Positions 7,856-17,209 of a DNA stretch of 64,000 bases are shown one piece after another. Origin of the DNA: Alkaliphilus sp. B6464. GTDB lineage: Bacteria; Bacillota; Clostridia; Peptostreptococcales; Natronincolaceae. A model generated the notes under the pieces. The model searched no databases. It had not been told where the DNA came from and saw only the letters and a program-made list of their open reading frames with translations. The translations under genes were made by a program, and so were the position numbers. The first letter of the stretch is position 1, and each line of letters starts with the position of its first letter. The stretch spans positions 682,001-746,000 of the forward strand of contig NZ_CP058557.1 of NCBI RefSeq assembly GCF_018141165.1, given 5' to 3'.

Positions 7856-9280
7856 TTAATATTTACTACTTATATTTACAGTTTTACTATTATCGTCCCA
7901 CACAACATCGTATCCGAATGCTTCCAAAACAACTCTAATTGGTACATAAGTTTTATTACTATTTATCATAGCTACAGTGTCATTTTTAATTTCCATATTA
8001 TTTACTGTTATATAGTCTTGTCCTATCTTAACCGAAATAGATATTCCATTCTTGTCTACAGTAGCAGTTTCTTTAGAACTGTCCCAAGTAACATTTGCTC
8101 CAGCGCTCTCCATTGTTACTCTTAAAGGGACTTGGATTCTGCCATTTTTATCAATATATGGCTTGCCCGTACTGTCTGTAAAGACTACCTTTTTTCCGTC
8201 AATATTTATATTTATTTCTGGTTGTTTTATTTCTGTTTTTACAAATGCGAGTCCATTGTTAATGTTTCTTCCTTGTACAATAGCCCCTTTATCTTTATAA
8301 TATAATGCTGTTGACCATCCTCCATCAAGACACATAGCATTTATAAGATTTAAGCTTTGACATATAGCTACAGCTTCTTTAAGTGTGGCATTCGGAATTG
8401 TTCCAATTACTATTTTTCCGTCCTTTGTACTTCCTATAAATGATCTACTTGCCTTGTTTGTATTTATTTTAGCTTCCCAAAATCCTTCCTTTAATCCATC
8501 CGCAGTAACTTCTCCATTAATTATAAGGCTTGGTCCTGCACCTATAGCACTTACTACATTATCCCAGTCTTCTGGTTTTGTGTGCTTTGTTACAAATTTA
8601 TGCTTATATTCAACCTTATCGCCAACTTTATATCTTTCCTCTACTAAATGTGCAACACTAGGATTATAAGATATTGCGAAACCATCTTTAGGTGCTGTAA
8701 AATCTCTGTCTGTAATTGATGTTACAATCCCGTTAGTTACTATAACTGTTTTTGTGCCTTCCAGAACCTGTAGCTCCTGTTTATATTCAGGAGTAAATAT
8801 GGTTATAGCTCCATCCTCTGTACTGGGATGATTTATTCTCCATGGTATGGCTCTATAAACACCATTTATGTATACTTCAAAATTAATAGTAAGATTATCA
8901 ATAATAAGTTTATTCTCCTCTGTTATACCAACAACTGAACCTGTATTACCTATATGTAATACTTTTTTATCTCTTATTATAGTGCCCCAAGGTATTGGTA
9001 TTCCACCATATGCTTCAAAATAAGTCCCATTTATAGCTGCAATTGCATTAACCTCTTTAGCCATTTGCTCTAGGGATTGAGTTGAGGTTATTTCCTTATT
9101 AGCATTTAAAACTACAGATTTTAATGTGGCATCATTCATATCCAGAGTTACATATTTTATATTATATCCATTTACATTTGATGATGTATATGAATATGGA
9201 TTAGAATAAGCAAATACAGATGTTTTACCTAAAATAAATATGGATATAACAATACAAATCAATTTAGCTTTTCTTAACAT
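7856..9280 (-). CDS. Exported phosphodiester glycosidase family protein with stalk domain
   Basis: A 474-residue exported protein with a signal peptide (about residues 1-25, ending SVFA). The NAGPA/phosphodiester glycosidase domain fills about 65-350, with the typical INGTYFEAYGG and CLDGGWSTALYYKDKG blocks. In mammals this fold removes GlcNAc from a phosphodiester; bacterial substrates are mostly unknown and may be wall polymers. Residues 365-474 form a copper-amine-oxidase-N-like stalk domain (VPLRVTMESAGANVTWD and VPIRVVLEAFGYDVVWDD), common on clostridial surface proteins. A GGAGG lies 5 bases before the ATG at 9280, preferred over the ATG four codons earlier. Confidence 0.88.
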   Translation of the reverse strand: MLRKAKLICIVISIFILGKTSVFAYSNPYSYTSSNVNGYNIKYVTLDMNDATLKSVVLNANKEITSTQSLEQMAKEVNAIAAINGTYFEAYGGIPIPWGTIIRDKKVLHIGNTGSVVGITEENKLIIDNLTINFEVYINGVYRAIPWRINHPSTEDGAITIFTPEYKQELQVLEGTKTVIVTNGIVTSITDRDFTAPKDGFAISYNPSVAHLVEERYKVGDKVEYKHKFVTKHTKPEDWDNVVSAIGAGPSLIINGEVTADGLKEGFWEAKINTNKASRSFIGSTKDGKIVIGTIPNATLKEAVAICQSLNLINAMCLDGGWSTALYYKDKGAIVQGRNINNGLAFVKTEIKQPEININIDGKKVVFTDSTGKPYIDKNGRIQVPLRVTMESAGANVTWDSSKETATVDKNGISISVKIGQDYITVNNMEIKNDTVAMINSNKTYVPIRVVLEAFGYDVVWDDNSKTVNISSKY

Positions 9281-9430
9281 AGCCGCCTCCATAATTTAAA
9301 ATTTATTATGACCTAACAGTAATAGAACTATATATTTGTTAATTCACATATTTATAATAACATAGGGCTACAAGTATTGCTATAAGTAAATCCTAAAGAT
9401 TTTAATTATATTGTTTTAATAAAAAATAAT

Positions 9431-9454
9431 AAAGACCTATATAATTAGGCCTTT
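9431..9454 (-). terminator. Terminator after the flagellar modification operon
   Basis: An 8-base stem with one mismatch (AAAGACCT / AGGCCTTT) lies 10 bases past the YjfB stop, with T-rich sequence on the minus strand. Confidence 0.65.
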
Positions 9455-9463
9455 TATCAAAGA

Positions 9464-9661
9464 TTATAATCTAATATCTATATTTCCTCCCATATGAGGA
9501 TTAATCGATTGCTCCATTATTTTAGTATTAACTTCTAACATTTCTGTCAAATCAACTGCCTGTACTTTGGTAGTATCCATAGCCATTTTCATAATTGACA
9601 CACTGGCCTGCTGAGTCAGTTTCATTTGACCCATTCCCGTTGATAAAGCTGCTATGTCCAT
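9464..9661 (-). CDS. YjfB family putative motility protein
   Basis: A 65-residue protein matching the YjfB family: an N-terminal MDIAALSTGMGQMKLTQQASVSIMKMAMD helix, then a conserved region ending NPHMGGNIDIRL. The family is small, occurs in flagellated Firmicutes and is called a putative motility protein; its biochemical role is not known. The frame extends upstream, but the AAAGGAG site lies before the ATG at 9661, which gives the standard family length. It starts 20 bases after the stop of the nucleotide-sugar dehydrogenase, so it closes the flagellin-modification unit. Confidence 0.85.
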   Translation of the reverse strand: MDIAALSTGMGQMKLTQQASVSIMKMAMDTTKVQAVDLTEMLEVNTKIMEQSINPHMGGNIDIRL

Positions 9662-9680
9662 AGTATCAGCTCCTTTTTTC

Positions 9681-10991
9681 CTATGCCTTAATAACATTTT
9701 TATATATTTTTTTATACACACCTCTAGTATCTACTATCAACTTGCTATTTTCTAAAATAAAATCATAATCAAAACAATCATGATTCGTGCTTATTAATAT
9801 ACAGTCCATTTTTTCCAAATTTTTTATATTAAGCTCTATAGATTCTAAATCAAAATGATGATCTCTCATTTTGGGGAAAGATGGGACGTATGGATCGGAG
9901 TAGTAAACTTCAGCTCCCCTTTGTCGTAATAACTCCATCAATTTTACAGATGGTGTTTCTCTAGTATCATCTGTATTTTTTTTATAAGCAAGCCCTAATA
10001 CCAAAACTTTAGCATTTTTTAAGGGCTTCCCAATTTCATTTAATCCTTCCATAACTTTATGGATAACCCATTCTGGCATACCAGCATTTACTTCTCCAGA
10101 AAGTTCTATAAATCTTGTGTTAATACCATATTCTCTTGCCTTCCAAGTTAAATAAAAAGGATCTATGGGAATACAATGCCCTCCTAATCCTGGACCTGGA
10201 TAAAAGGGTGTAAAACCAAAGGGCTTTGTAGCAGCAGCTTCTATTACTTCCCAAATATCTATATTCATTTTATCAGCAACTATTTTCATTTCATTTACAA
10301 GCCCAATATTCACTGCTCTATAAATATTCTCCAGAAGTTTTGTTAATTCCCCAACTTGAGTAGAACTAACAGGAACCACTTTATCAATAACATCTCCATA
10401 TAATGCTATCCCCATTTCTAAACATCGAGCTGTACTTCCCCCTATTACTTTGGGTACTGTTCTTGTTGTGAAATTTATATTGCCGGGATCTTCTCTCTCC
10501 GGAGAATAAACTAAAAAAAAGTCTTTCCCTATTGAGAATCCTTTACTTTCTATACGAGGTCTTAACTCCTCTTCAGTAGTTCCAGGATAAGTAGTGCTTT
10601 CTAAGCTCAATATCTGACCTTTCTTTAGATATGGTAATATGCTTTCCAATGAATTTATAACATAAGAAAGATCAGGCTCTTTATATTTATTTAAAGGTGT
10701 CGGAAGACAAAGAATAATAGCATCTACTTCTTGAATTTTTGACAAATCTGTTGTAGCATCCAAATTTTCCTTCTCCACGCAGCTTTTAATCCTATCACTT
10801 TTAATATGATTTATGTAACTTTCCTTATTTTTAATGATTTTATTTACTTTATCTTCTCCACTATCAAATCCAATTACTTTATAATCCAATTCAGCAAAAG
10901 CTAGTGCAAGGGGTAGCCCTACATATCCCATTCCAATAATACCTATAACACTAGTTTTATTTTTAAAGTTTTCTATTAAATTATTTATCAT
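9681..10991 (-). CDS. wecC: Nucleotide-sugar dehydrogenase (UDP-HexNAc dehydrogenase type)
   Basis: A 436-residue enzyme of the UDP-glucose/UDP-ManNAc dehydrogenase family, which oxidises C6 of a UDP-sugar to a uronic acid using two NAD+. It has an N-terminal Rossmann motif ([13 protein letters not shown], about 17-29), the YSPERE and [10 protein letters not shown] blocks, and the catalytic Cys273 in GGHCIPIDP. The C-terminal UDP-binding domain contains [17 protein letters not shown]. The SPERxxPG and GGHCIP pattern fits the WecC/WbpA branch (UDP-ManNAc or UDP-GlcNAc) better than the UDP-glucose branch. It lies 26 bases after a methyltransferase gene in the flagellin-modification operon and probably makes a uronic acid donor. 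Confidence 0.88.
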   Translation of the reverse strand: MINNLIENFKNKTSVIGIIGMGYVGLPLALAFAELDYKVIGFDSGEDKVNKIIKNKESYINHIKSDRIKSCVEKENLDATTDLSKIQEVDAIILCLPTPLNKYKEPDLSYVINSLESILPYLKKGQILSLESTTYPGTTEEELRPRIESKGFSIGKDFFLVYSPEREDPGNINFTTRTVPKVIGGSTARCLEMGIALYGDVIDKVVPVSSTQVGELTKLLENIYRAVNIGLVNEMKIVADKMNIDIWEVIEAAATKPFGFTPFYPGPGLGGHCIPIDPFYLTWKAREYGINTRFIELSGEVNAGMPEWVIHKVMEGLNEIGKPLKNAKVLVLGLAYKKNTDDTRETPSVKLMELLRQRGAEVYYSDPYVPSFPKMRDHHFDLESIELNIKNLEKMDCILISTNHDCFDYDFILENSKLIVDTRGVYKKIYKNVIKA

Positions 10992-11017
10992 ATGTATGTT
11001 GTCTCCCCTTTTTAGTC

Positions 11018-12580
11018 TTATATCTTTCTACAATAAAACTCCATTCTGCCCATTCCTTCATTGGATCCACTTATCTCCAACACTTCAAATCCTGCCTCTT
11101 CCAAATAATTTAGCATAACATCTTTTGTAAAGTACGATAAATGAGTAACCACATTCCAGAATACATTATTTTCTTTCATTTTCTTCCCATATAGCGTATC
11201 TTGTATTGGTGTTGCAACAACTAATATACCATTATCTTTTATTAGTTTATTTATTTGCTTCAAATCTTTAAGTGGAGTTTGTAAGTGCTCTATTACTTCA
11301 AATAAAGTAACTACATCATACTTTCTATCTTCATTAAATAAATAGAAGTTTTCTTGTTTTAGCTCTAGCTCAAACTTATCTTTCGCATATTGACAATCTT
11401 CAGGAGTTAATTCCAAACCTTCTGCTTTCCATCCTCTATCTAATGCAGTACCGGTGAATACTCCTATGCCTGTACCAATATCAAGCAATGTTTTTGCACC
11501 TGATGTATATCCTTCTATCTTTTCAAGTCTTTTATTGGACATATTTACTAGAAACTCAAATCTAGCATCAATATCACCATAAATTCCACCAAATTTTTCT
11601 TTTGCTATTTCAGAATAATATTTATTTAACTTCTCTTCTGCTGGTAGAGGATTAGCATATATTAAATTACAATTAGTACATTTAACCCATTTTCTAATAG
11701 GATTTATTAGTTCCTTATTATCTTCCGAAATAGATTGATTACACACATTCACTACCTCAAATTTTTCATTACCACAACCTATACAAGCTATATTTCTTTC
11801 TTCATAGTTATATTTATATTTTGATTTTCTATTTCTCAAATCTGCTAATGAATTATCTAGCTCTAGAGCTTTTTTGTGATACTTTAAAGCATTTGTAAAA
11901 TCTTTTATGCCATTTGCAGCTACTGCCATAAAATAGTAAATAATTGCTGTATTTTTATTTATTTTATTTAACCAATAATTGCAGATAGCAATTATTTCAT
12001 GATATTCTCTATGACTTATTTTCCTTTGTATCTCCTGAACTATTCTATCAAAATCCTTATTTTGAAAACATCTTATTATTTCTTTATCTATAGTATTGTT
12101 GAAATATTTGGTAATACTTTCTCCACTTATATTTTCGTTTTTATTATTATTAAGGCTAATTCTCTCTTTATTATCTCTAGTAGCTTCAAATTCCATATTT
12201 CCTTTTTGTGTAAGACCCAATCTTTCGATTACTTCTTCTATACCTATTTTTTCCTCTTTAGTTTCGGCATTATCCCTTGCCTTTATATAATATTGTAATG
12301 CTTTCCTTATATATGATTTTACTTCATACAAATATCCTAAATTATATAATAAATCGAAATGACTATTATTTAATTTATATCCTTGTAAAAAGATTTCCTC
12401 TGCATCAACCATCCTACCCTCTATCATAGCAATAATTCCAGCCATAGAATAAGCATCTACATCATTCGGTTCCATTTTTCTATATTTTTTTAATAATATT
12501 TTAGCTGATTTAATTTCTCCTTTTTCAATCAGTTGTTTTATATTTTCTTTAAATTGTTTCGTTATAGTTTCATTTTGCAT
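11018..12580 (-). CDS. TPR, zinc-ribbon and SAM methyltransferase fusion protein
   Basis: A 520-residue three-part protein. Residues 1-110 and about 195-250 are tetratricopeptide repeats, as in [20 protein letters not shown] and [21 protein letters not shown] four-Cys zinc ribbon follows (CIGC at about 272, CTNC near 305). Last is a class I methyltransferase of the Methyltransf_23 type with motif [14 protein letters not shown] and the post-I acid in AEGLELT. It lies between a TPR glycosyltransferase and a nucleotide-sugar dehydrogenase directly downstream of flagellin, so methylation of a flagellin glycan is the likely role. This is inferred from context. The ribosome site (GGGTGTGAT) is weak. 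Confidence 0.82.
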   Translation of the reverse strand: MQNETITKQFKENIKQLIEKGEIKSAKILLKKYRKMEPNDVDAYSMAGIIAMIEGRMVDAEEIFLQGYKLNNSHFDLLYNLGYLYEVKSYIRKALQYYIKARDNAETKEEKIGIEEVIERLGLTQKGNMEFEATRDNKERISLNNNKNENISGESITKYFNNTIDKEIIRCFQNKDFDRIVQEIQRKISHREYHEIIAICNYWLNKINKNTAIIYYFMAVAANGIKDFTNALKYHKKALELDNSLADLRNRKSKYKYNYEERNIACIGCGNEKFEVVNVCNQSISEDNKELINPIRKWVKCTNCNLIYANPLPAEEKLNKYYSEIAKEKFGGIYGDIDARFEFLVNMSNKRLEKIEGYTSGAKTLLDIGTGIGVFTGTALDRGWKAEGLELTPEDCQYAKDKFELELKQENFYLFNEDRKYDVVTLFEVIEHLQTPLKDLKQINKLIKDNGILVVATPIQDTLYGKKMKENNVFWNVVTHLSYFTKDVMLNYLEEAGFEVLEISGSNEGMGRMEFYCRKI

Positions 12581-12648
12581 TTATATCACACCCATTCCAT
12601 AGATATATAACCTTTATCATCCTTAATAAAACTAACTCACTTTACTTA

Positions 12649-14775
12649 TTAATTTAAAATTCCACTACCATCTAATTGTTTCAGCTTTATCAAAGCAATT
12701 TCAGATTTAAATAATAGCACTTCCACATCCTCTGGTATTATTTCCTCATACTGTCTAATAAGTTCCTCTGCTTCTTTAATCATGTTAGTTTCAATCATTA
12801 AGTTAATATTATCCTTGAGATGTTTTTTCAATAATTCCATCTCTGGATTCGATTGACTATGATCATTTTCTATTTCCTGCATAAGTATCTCTATACCAGT
12901 TCTCATAGGATATACTTTTAGAGCTTTTCTCAAATATTGTATATATTCCTTCATATTTTTCTCTTTCACTTTATTAGCCTTTAATAAAAACAAAAAGAAT
13001 CTATGTTCATCATTTTTAACATCATAAATAAGTTCTTCTTTTAATACATTAGGATGGTATATGCTTTTAATATAACAAGTCCCGTTATCTACATACCTTT
13101 CAAATAGCTTCATGTGTTTATCATAGTTCATCTCTTCTGCAAGTAAAACATGTCGTGCTAATACAATCCAATAGCGCAAATTAGAAATATGTTCTGTATT
13201 TTCGTTTTTATATAAATAATGAATAATTTTCTCATGCATATTTTCATAATTATTTATAGCATATTTTAAAAACTCATTTACTTGCTCCACGCTACCTATA
13301 TATCCAAATGAATCAATAGGCAAATCATTCATTATAATATATACAATAATATCTCCATAATAATAAGGAAGTTCATTATAATTTAAATTAAGTACTTCCT
13401 CAATAATATCTTCATTTAATGGCTTATCATTTGATATATGGATTCTTATAAGATTTAACAAATAATAAGAATCACTTTCTTCTCCATTTATAGAATAAAA
13501 ATCACTAATTCTATTGGAAAATATCATTTTTTGCTCTATAGTCAGTCTTTGATTTTCAAATGTATTTATAAATTTAAGCCTAATATCCTCTTCTTTATAA
13601 ATCTCCTTAAAATAATCAGATAATACATACTCCATATTTTCGCATATTCCTAAATTGATAACGGCAACTGATTTTAAATCTGATGACTTCATCATATTAA
13701 TATACTCAAGTGCTATATCATGTTCTTTTTTCTTTACATATATAGATGCTATATTATATAGTGCTAGTTCCTTAGTCTCATCATCAAAATAATAAAAAGT
13801 AAGGGCTGGGTCTTTAGACAGTAGGGTTTTTTCAAATCTGTCATTACACTTTAAATACTCTTTAAAAGCATTGATAGCGTTATCATAATCATTTATAGCA
13901 CTATATGATATTCCCAGTAGAAACCATAAATCAATATAATCCTGTGTAATAGATAATCCCTCTTTGCATATTTCAATGATTTCGCTATGTTTTCTATTTT
14001 CACTTGCTATTTTGGCATATGTACCATGAACATATATATATTTTCCTCTTTCTCTATAAGGAAGTTTTTTTACTAGTTCATATGCTTTACTAATTTCCAT
14101 TAATCCTTGTTCTATATCTAATGTAGAATAGGAAACCGCCAATTGAAATTGATAATAAATGTTCTCAGGATTTTTTTCTAATTCTTTTTTTAATATTCCT
14201 GCAGTTCTATCAAATTTCTTTTTTACAAACTCCTTATCTTCCCAAATATAGCCATAATGTCCAAATATAACGTTAGTAGATAAAATAGGATTTTTATACA
14301 TAGGTTGATTATGAATTGCTCCTTTATATTCGAAATCAACAGTATTTCTAAATCCTCTATTAAAGTTACTTATAGCGTATTTTGTTTCTTTATCTACTAC
14401 CGGTGTTTTCATATAGTTTTTTATTTTAACAGATATAGTGTTATACTTGGATAGATCATTTTTAAATAGTTTTATCATTTCTTTTGGATTTTCGATTTCT
14501 TCATCTGCATCAATAATCCAAATCCATTCTCCTTTGGCATAAGATATAGATATATTTCTCATTTCGGAAAAATTATTAGTCCAAGGATGTTCATATACTT
14601 TTTCTGTGTATTGTCTAGCAATCTCAATGGATCTATCTTCCGACCCAGTATCTATAACAATTAACTCAGCTAATCCTGAATCAATAACTGGCTTAATACT
14701 TTCAAAACATCGATGTAGATTTTTTTCTTCATTTTTTATCATCATACAAATGCTAACTTTTTTTTCATATGTCAT
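12649..14775 (-). CDS. GT2 glycosyltransferase with long TPR region, probable flagellin glycosyltransferase
   Basis: A 708-residue protein. The N-terminal 240 residues are a GT-A fold family 2 transferase: SICMMIKNEEKNLHRCFES, VIDTGSEDRS and the metal-binding DADEE in EWIWIIDADEEIE. The remaining two thirds are TPR-like helices, as in SunS/SunT-type protein glycosyltransferases that act on peptide targets. It is the first gene after flagellin on the same strand, with the flagellin terminator between, and has its own GAGGAGG site. By analogy with clostridial flagellin loci it is probably the transferase that sugar-tags flagellin. The donor sugar is not known. Confidence 0.85.
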   Translation of the reverse strand: MTYEKKVSICMMIKNEEKNLHRCFESIKPVIDSGLAELIVIDTGSEDRSIEIARQYTEKVYEHPWTNNFSEMRNISISYAKGEWIWIIDADEEIENPKEMIKLFKNDLSKYNTISVKIKNYMKTPVVDKETKYAISNFNRGFRNTVDFEYKGAIHNQPMYKNPILSTNVIFGHYGYIWEDKEFVKKKFDRTAGILKKELEKNPENIYYQFQLAVSYSTLDIEQGLMEISKAYELVKKLPYRERGKYIYVHGTYAKIASENRKHSEIIEICKEGLSITQDYIDLWFLLGISYSAINDYDNAINAFKEYLKCNDRFEKTLLSKDPALTFYYFDDETKELALYNIASIYVKKKEHDIALEYINMMKSSDLKSVAVINLGICENMEYVLSDYFKEIYKEEDIRLKFINTFENQRLTIEQKMIFSNRISDFYSINGEESDSYYLLNLIRIHISNDKPLNEDIIEEVLNLNYNELPYYYGDIIVYIIMNDLPIDSFGYIGSVEQVNEFLKYAINNYENMHEKIIHYLYKNENTEHISNLRYWIVLARHVLLAEEMNYDKHMKLFERYVDNGTCYIKSIYHPNVLKEELIYDVKNDEHRFFLFLLKANKVKEKNMKEYIQYLRKALKVYPMRTGIEILMQEIENDHSQSNPEMELLKKHLKDNINLMIETNMIKEAEELIRQYEEIIPEDVEVLLFKSEIALIKLKQLDGSGILN

Positions 14776-14856
14776 TTAATATGTCCTCCTCTTTATGTTT
14801 AATTGATGCTATACAAGTATTCATTTATTTATACACTATCAATTAAACATTTAAAA

Positions 14857-14886
14857 AGAGCCAGAGGAAAAATCCCCTGACCCTCT
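14857..14886 (-). terminator. Flagellin terminator
   Basis: A strong GC-rich imperfect stem (AGAGGGTCAGGGG against CCTCTGGCTCT on the minus strand) is followed by TTTTT, about 75 bases past the flagellin stop. Confidence 0.85.
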
Positions 14887-14961
14887 ATTATTTAGTCTAA
14901 TTATGTCAAAATTTAAATTAAGCTATTAACTTGAAATTAATATCTTTAGCTATAACTTCAA

Positions 14962-16014
14962 TTATCTTAATAATTGAAGTACATTTTGAGGAGCTTGGTT
15001 TGCTTGAGCAAGCATAGCTGTAGAAGCTTGTTGAAGAATGCTTTGCTTTGTTTGTTCCATCATTTCTTTAGCCATGTCTACGTCTCTGATTCTTGACTCA
15101 GATGCTTGTAAGTTCTCAGCAGATGTATCTAAATTCTTAATAGTATGCTCTAATCTATTTTGAAGAGCACCTAGCTTAGATCTTTCTGCGGATACAGTTT
15201 CTAATGCATCGTTAATAGTTGTAATAGAATTATTCGCTTTATCTTGACTAGAAATATCTGCACCTTTAATAAATATAGCGTCTTCTTCTAATGCACTTGA
15301 TGATGCATGGAATAAACTAGCTGTAGTTGTATCTGCAGTATAGTAACCTGATTGTGTAGCTTTAACTTCTTCTACACCGGTAGATGCTGCTATAATTACA
15401 TCACCTTTTTCATAGAATGTAGCTGTAACTGCATTAGCTCCAGTACCAGATACAAGAGTATTAGCAGCATTAGTTCCTGTAACAGTAACAGCAGTAAATT
15501 CTGTTCCTACACTTAAATCAGTTGATTTCATTCCATTGATGCTAAGCTTTAGGTTTTGATTTTCATTAGCACCGATATGGAATGTTCTATCGCTAAAGTT
15601 ACCATCTAAAAGTTTTTGTGTGTTAAACTCTGTAGTATCAGCAATTCTTGTTAGTTCTGCCGCTAATTGGTCAACTTCTGCTTGAAGTGCATTACGGTCA
15701 ACATCAACGTTTGTATCGTTAGCTGATTGTACTGCAAGTTCTCTCATTCTTTGTAGAATTGCATGAGACTCATCTAAAGCACCTTCAGCTGTTTGAATTA
15801 AAGAAATACCGTCTTGACCGTTTTTAGAAGCCATGTTAAGACCTTTGATTTGTCCTCTCATTTTTTCAGAGATAGATAATCCAGCTGCATCGTCTCCTGC
15901 ACGGTTGATTCTAAATCCTGAAGATAATTTCTCCATTGATTTTGCTCCGCCATTGTTAGCGATTCCTAATTGTCTATGAGTGTTCATAGCCATCATGTTG
16001 TTATTAATTCTCAT
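14962..16014 (-). CDS. hag: Flagellin
   Basis: A 350-residue flagellin, the filament subunit exported through the flagellar type III apparatus. The N-terminal D0/D1 region (about 1-150) has MRINNNMMAMNTHRQL, LSSGFRINRAGDDAAGLSIS and AEGALDESHAILQRMRELAVQ. The C-terminal region (about 265-350) has RLEHTIKNLDTSAENLQ and ends QAPQNVLQLLR. The central part (about 160-260) is short, variable and rich in Thr, Ser and Ala (SGTGANAVTATF), which could be sites for O-glycosylation by the enzymes next door. It has its own sigma-28 promoter, a structured leader of about 110 bases, an AAGGAGG site and a strong terminator, as expected for a highly expressed single-gene unit. Confidence 0.97.
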   Translation of the reverse strand: MRINNNMMAMNTHRQLGIANNGGAKSMEKLSSGFRINRAGDDAAGLSISEKMRGQIKGLNMASKNGQDGISLIQTAEGALDESHAILQRMRELAVQSANDTNVDVDRNALQAEVDQLAAELTRIADTTEFNTQKLLDGNFSDRTFHIGANENQNLKLSINGMKSTDLSVGTEFTAVTVTGTNAANTLVSGTGANAVTATFYEKGDVIIAASTGVEEVKATQSGYYTADTTTASLFHASSSALEEDAIFIKGADISSQDKANNSITTINDALETVSAERSKLGALQNRLEHTIKNLDTSAENLQASESRIRDVDMAKEMMEQTKQSILQQASTAMLAQANQAPQNVLQLLR

Positions 16015-16020
16015 TGTTTA

Positions 16021-16060
16021 TTCCTCCTTGAATTTTATATTTGCCCTCGGCATCCTTGCC
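16021..16060 (-). promoter_or_regulatory. Predicted CsrA-type sites in the flagellin leader
   Basis: On the transcript, GGCA-AGGA-TGCC (16049-16060) is a 4-base stem presenting AGGA in its loop, the classic CsrA target shape. The Shine-Dalgarno CAAGGAGGA (16022-16030) is a second GGA site about 28 bases downstream. A pair like this is known in the Bacillus hag leader, where CsrA blocks translation. The prediction is by pattern only. Confidence 0.5.
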
Positions 16061-16078
16061 TATAGGTCAATTTTTTAG

Positions 16079-16114
16079 CTTTATAATCTACTGCCGGCGT
16101 TGTAGATTATAAAG
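16079..16114 (-). promoter_or_regulatory. Stable hairpin in the flagellin 5' leader
   Basis: A perfect 13-base stem (CTTTATAATCTAC and complement) with a 10-base GC-rich loop starts about 10 bases after the expected transcription start. A stem at the 5' end of a leader often stabilises abundant mRNAs; there is no T-run after it, so it is not a terminator. Confidence 0.7.
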
Positions 16115-16133
16115 TTATTTGCTTACATAATAT

Positions 16134-16160
16134 ATATCGGTACAAGCTAATATAACTTTA
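16134..16160 (-). promoter_or_regulatory. Sigma-28 promoter of flagellin
   Basis: On the minus strand, TAAA (16157-16160) and ACCGATAT (16134-16141) are spaced by 15 bases, matching the SigD/FliA consensus TAAA-N15-GCCGATAT at all but one position. The expected start is near 16127. Confidence 0.88.
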
Positions 16161-16249
16161 TAGTAAAAAGTAAATTTTTTTTATGTTTTTTGTCTAATCT
16201 TCTAATTTTATTTCTATATTAGCCTTTACCCGGCTATAGCTATTTTAAT

Positions 16250-17197
16250 CTATCTTAAGAAGTCTAAAAGTGACGGCTGAATTATTCTTGCACCAACCTG
16301 CAATGAAGCTCTATAAACATTTTCATCGTTCATTAGTTGTATTGCAGTTTCTGCTTGGTCTATATCTTCTATTTTGGACTTTAGTTCTCTAAGGTTAATT
16401 ACATCATCTTCTATTCTGTTTACTATTAGTTCTAATCTATTTACTCTTGCACCTATATCCCCTCTTATTGAAAGGGCTTTGTCTATGTATTTGTCTATTG
16501 TGCCTAACTTATTAGTTAATTCTGCTGTATTTCCACTGTCTAGAAGTCTTTCTATTTCTTCTATATCAGTAATAATACTTGCTTTAACTCCCGCTCCAGG
16601 TACTGTTGTGCCCATTTCAAACAGAGAAACTCCTAATGTATTTACATTTATAGTTTCACCTACACCTATTTGAAATTTAATTGTATGTTCATTTAGTAAA
16701 TCTGAAATAGGATCACTAGGCCTAGCAGCATCTAAACCAGTAGTATAACTTCCATCAGGGGCAAAAAGCTTTGTATCTGTATTCTTCCCAGAAAAAATAT
16801 AGTTTCCAGAGTAAGCCGTATTTCCTTGGCTAATAATTTGTTGTTTTAGTTCTGCAACTTCACTTTTTATCTTTTGTGTTTCTTCCTTTGTTAAAACCCC
16901 ATTTGCAGCTTGCCCTGTTAGTTCACGCAATCTTTTAAGCGCTTCTGTATACCCTATTACAGTATCCTCCGTATTTTTTACCCAAGATAGTGCATCTTGT
17001 ACATTCTTCTTAAACTGATGCAGTTCACTTATATCTGCTGTAAGCTTTAGACTTCTTGTAATCCCTACTGGGTCATCAGAAGGTTTATGTATCCTTTTTC
17101 CTGTATTGTACTGCAATTCTGTTTTGGCAAGCCTTCTTATGTTTGTCTGTAAATTTCGAGTCATGTTTGCAATCATCATATTATTAGTTACACGCAT
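16250..17197 (-). CDS. flgL: Flagellar hook-associated protein 3
   Basis: A 315-residue FlgL, the second junction protein between hook and filament. The flagellin-like ends are clear: MRVTNNMMIANMTRNLQTNIRRLAKTE-type start with GKRIHKPSDDPVG, and a C-terminal coiled segment ending YRASLQVGARIIQPSLLDFLR. It follows flgK by 12 bases, with an AGGAGGG site before its ATG. In Bacillus the next genes would be fliW and csrA; here the next gene is flagellin itself, 235 bases away. Confidence 0.95.
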   Translation of the reverse strand: MRVTNNMMIANMTRNLQTNIRRLAKTELQYNTGKRIHKPSDDPVGITRSLKLTADISELHQFKKNVQDALSWVKNTEDTVIGYTEALKRLRELTGQAANGVLTKEETQKIKSEVAELKQQIISQGNTAYSGNYIFSGKNTDTKLFAPDGSYTTGLDAARPSDPISDLLNEHTIKFQIGVGETINVNTLGVSLFEMGTTVPGAGVKASIITDIEEIERLLDSGNTAELTNKLGTIDKYIDKALSIRGDIGARVNRLELIVNRIEDDVINLRELKSKIEDIDQAETAIQLMNDENVYRASLQVGARIIQPSLLDFLR

Positions 17198-17209
17198 AAT
17201 TTAACCCTC

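Noticed and set aside
11999-12298. Overlapping plus-strand frames of 99 and 64 residues, Phe/Ile/Ser-rich
   Set aside because: They are shadows of the AT-rich TPR region of the methyltransferase fusion; hydrophobicity comes from reading Lys/Asn codons backwards.
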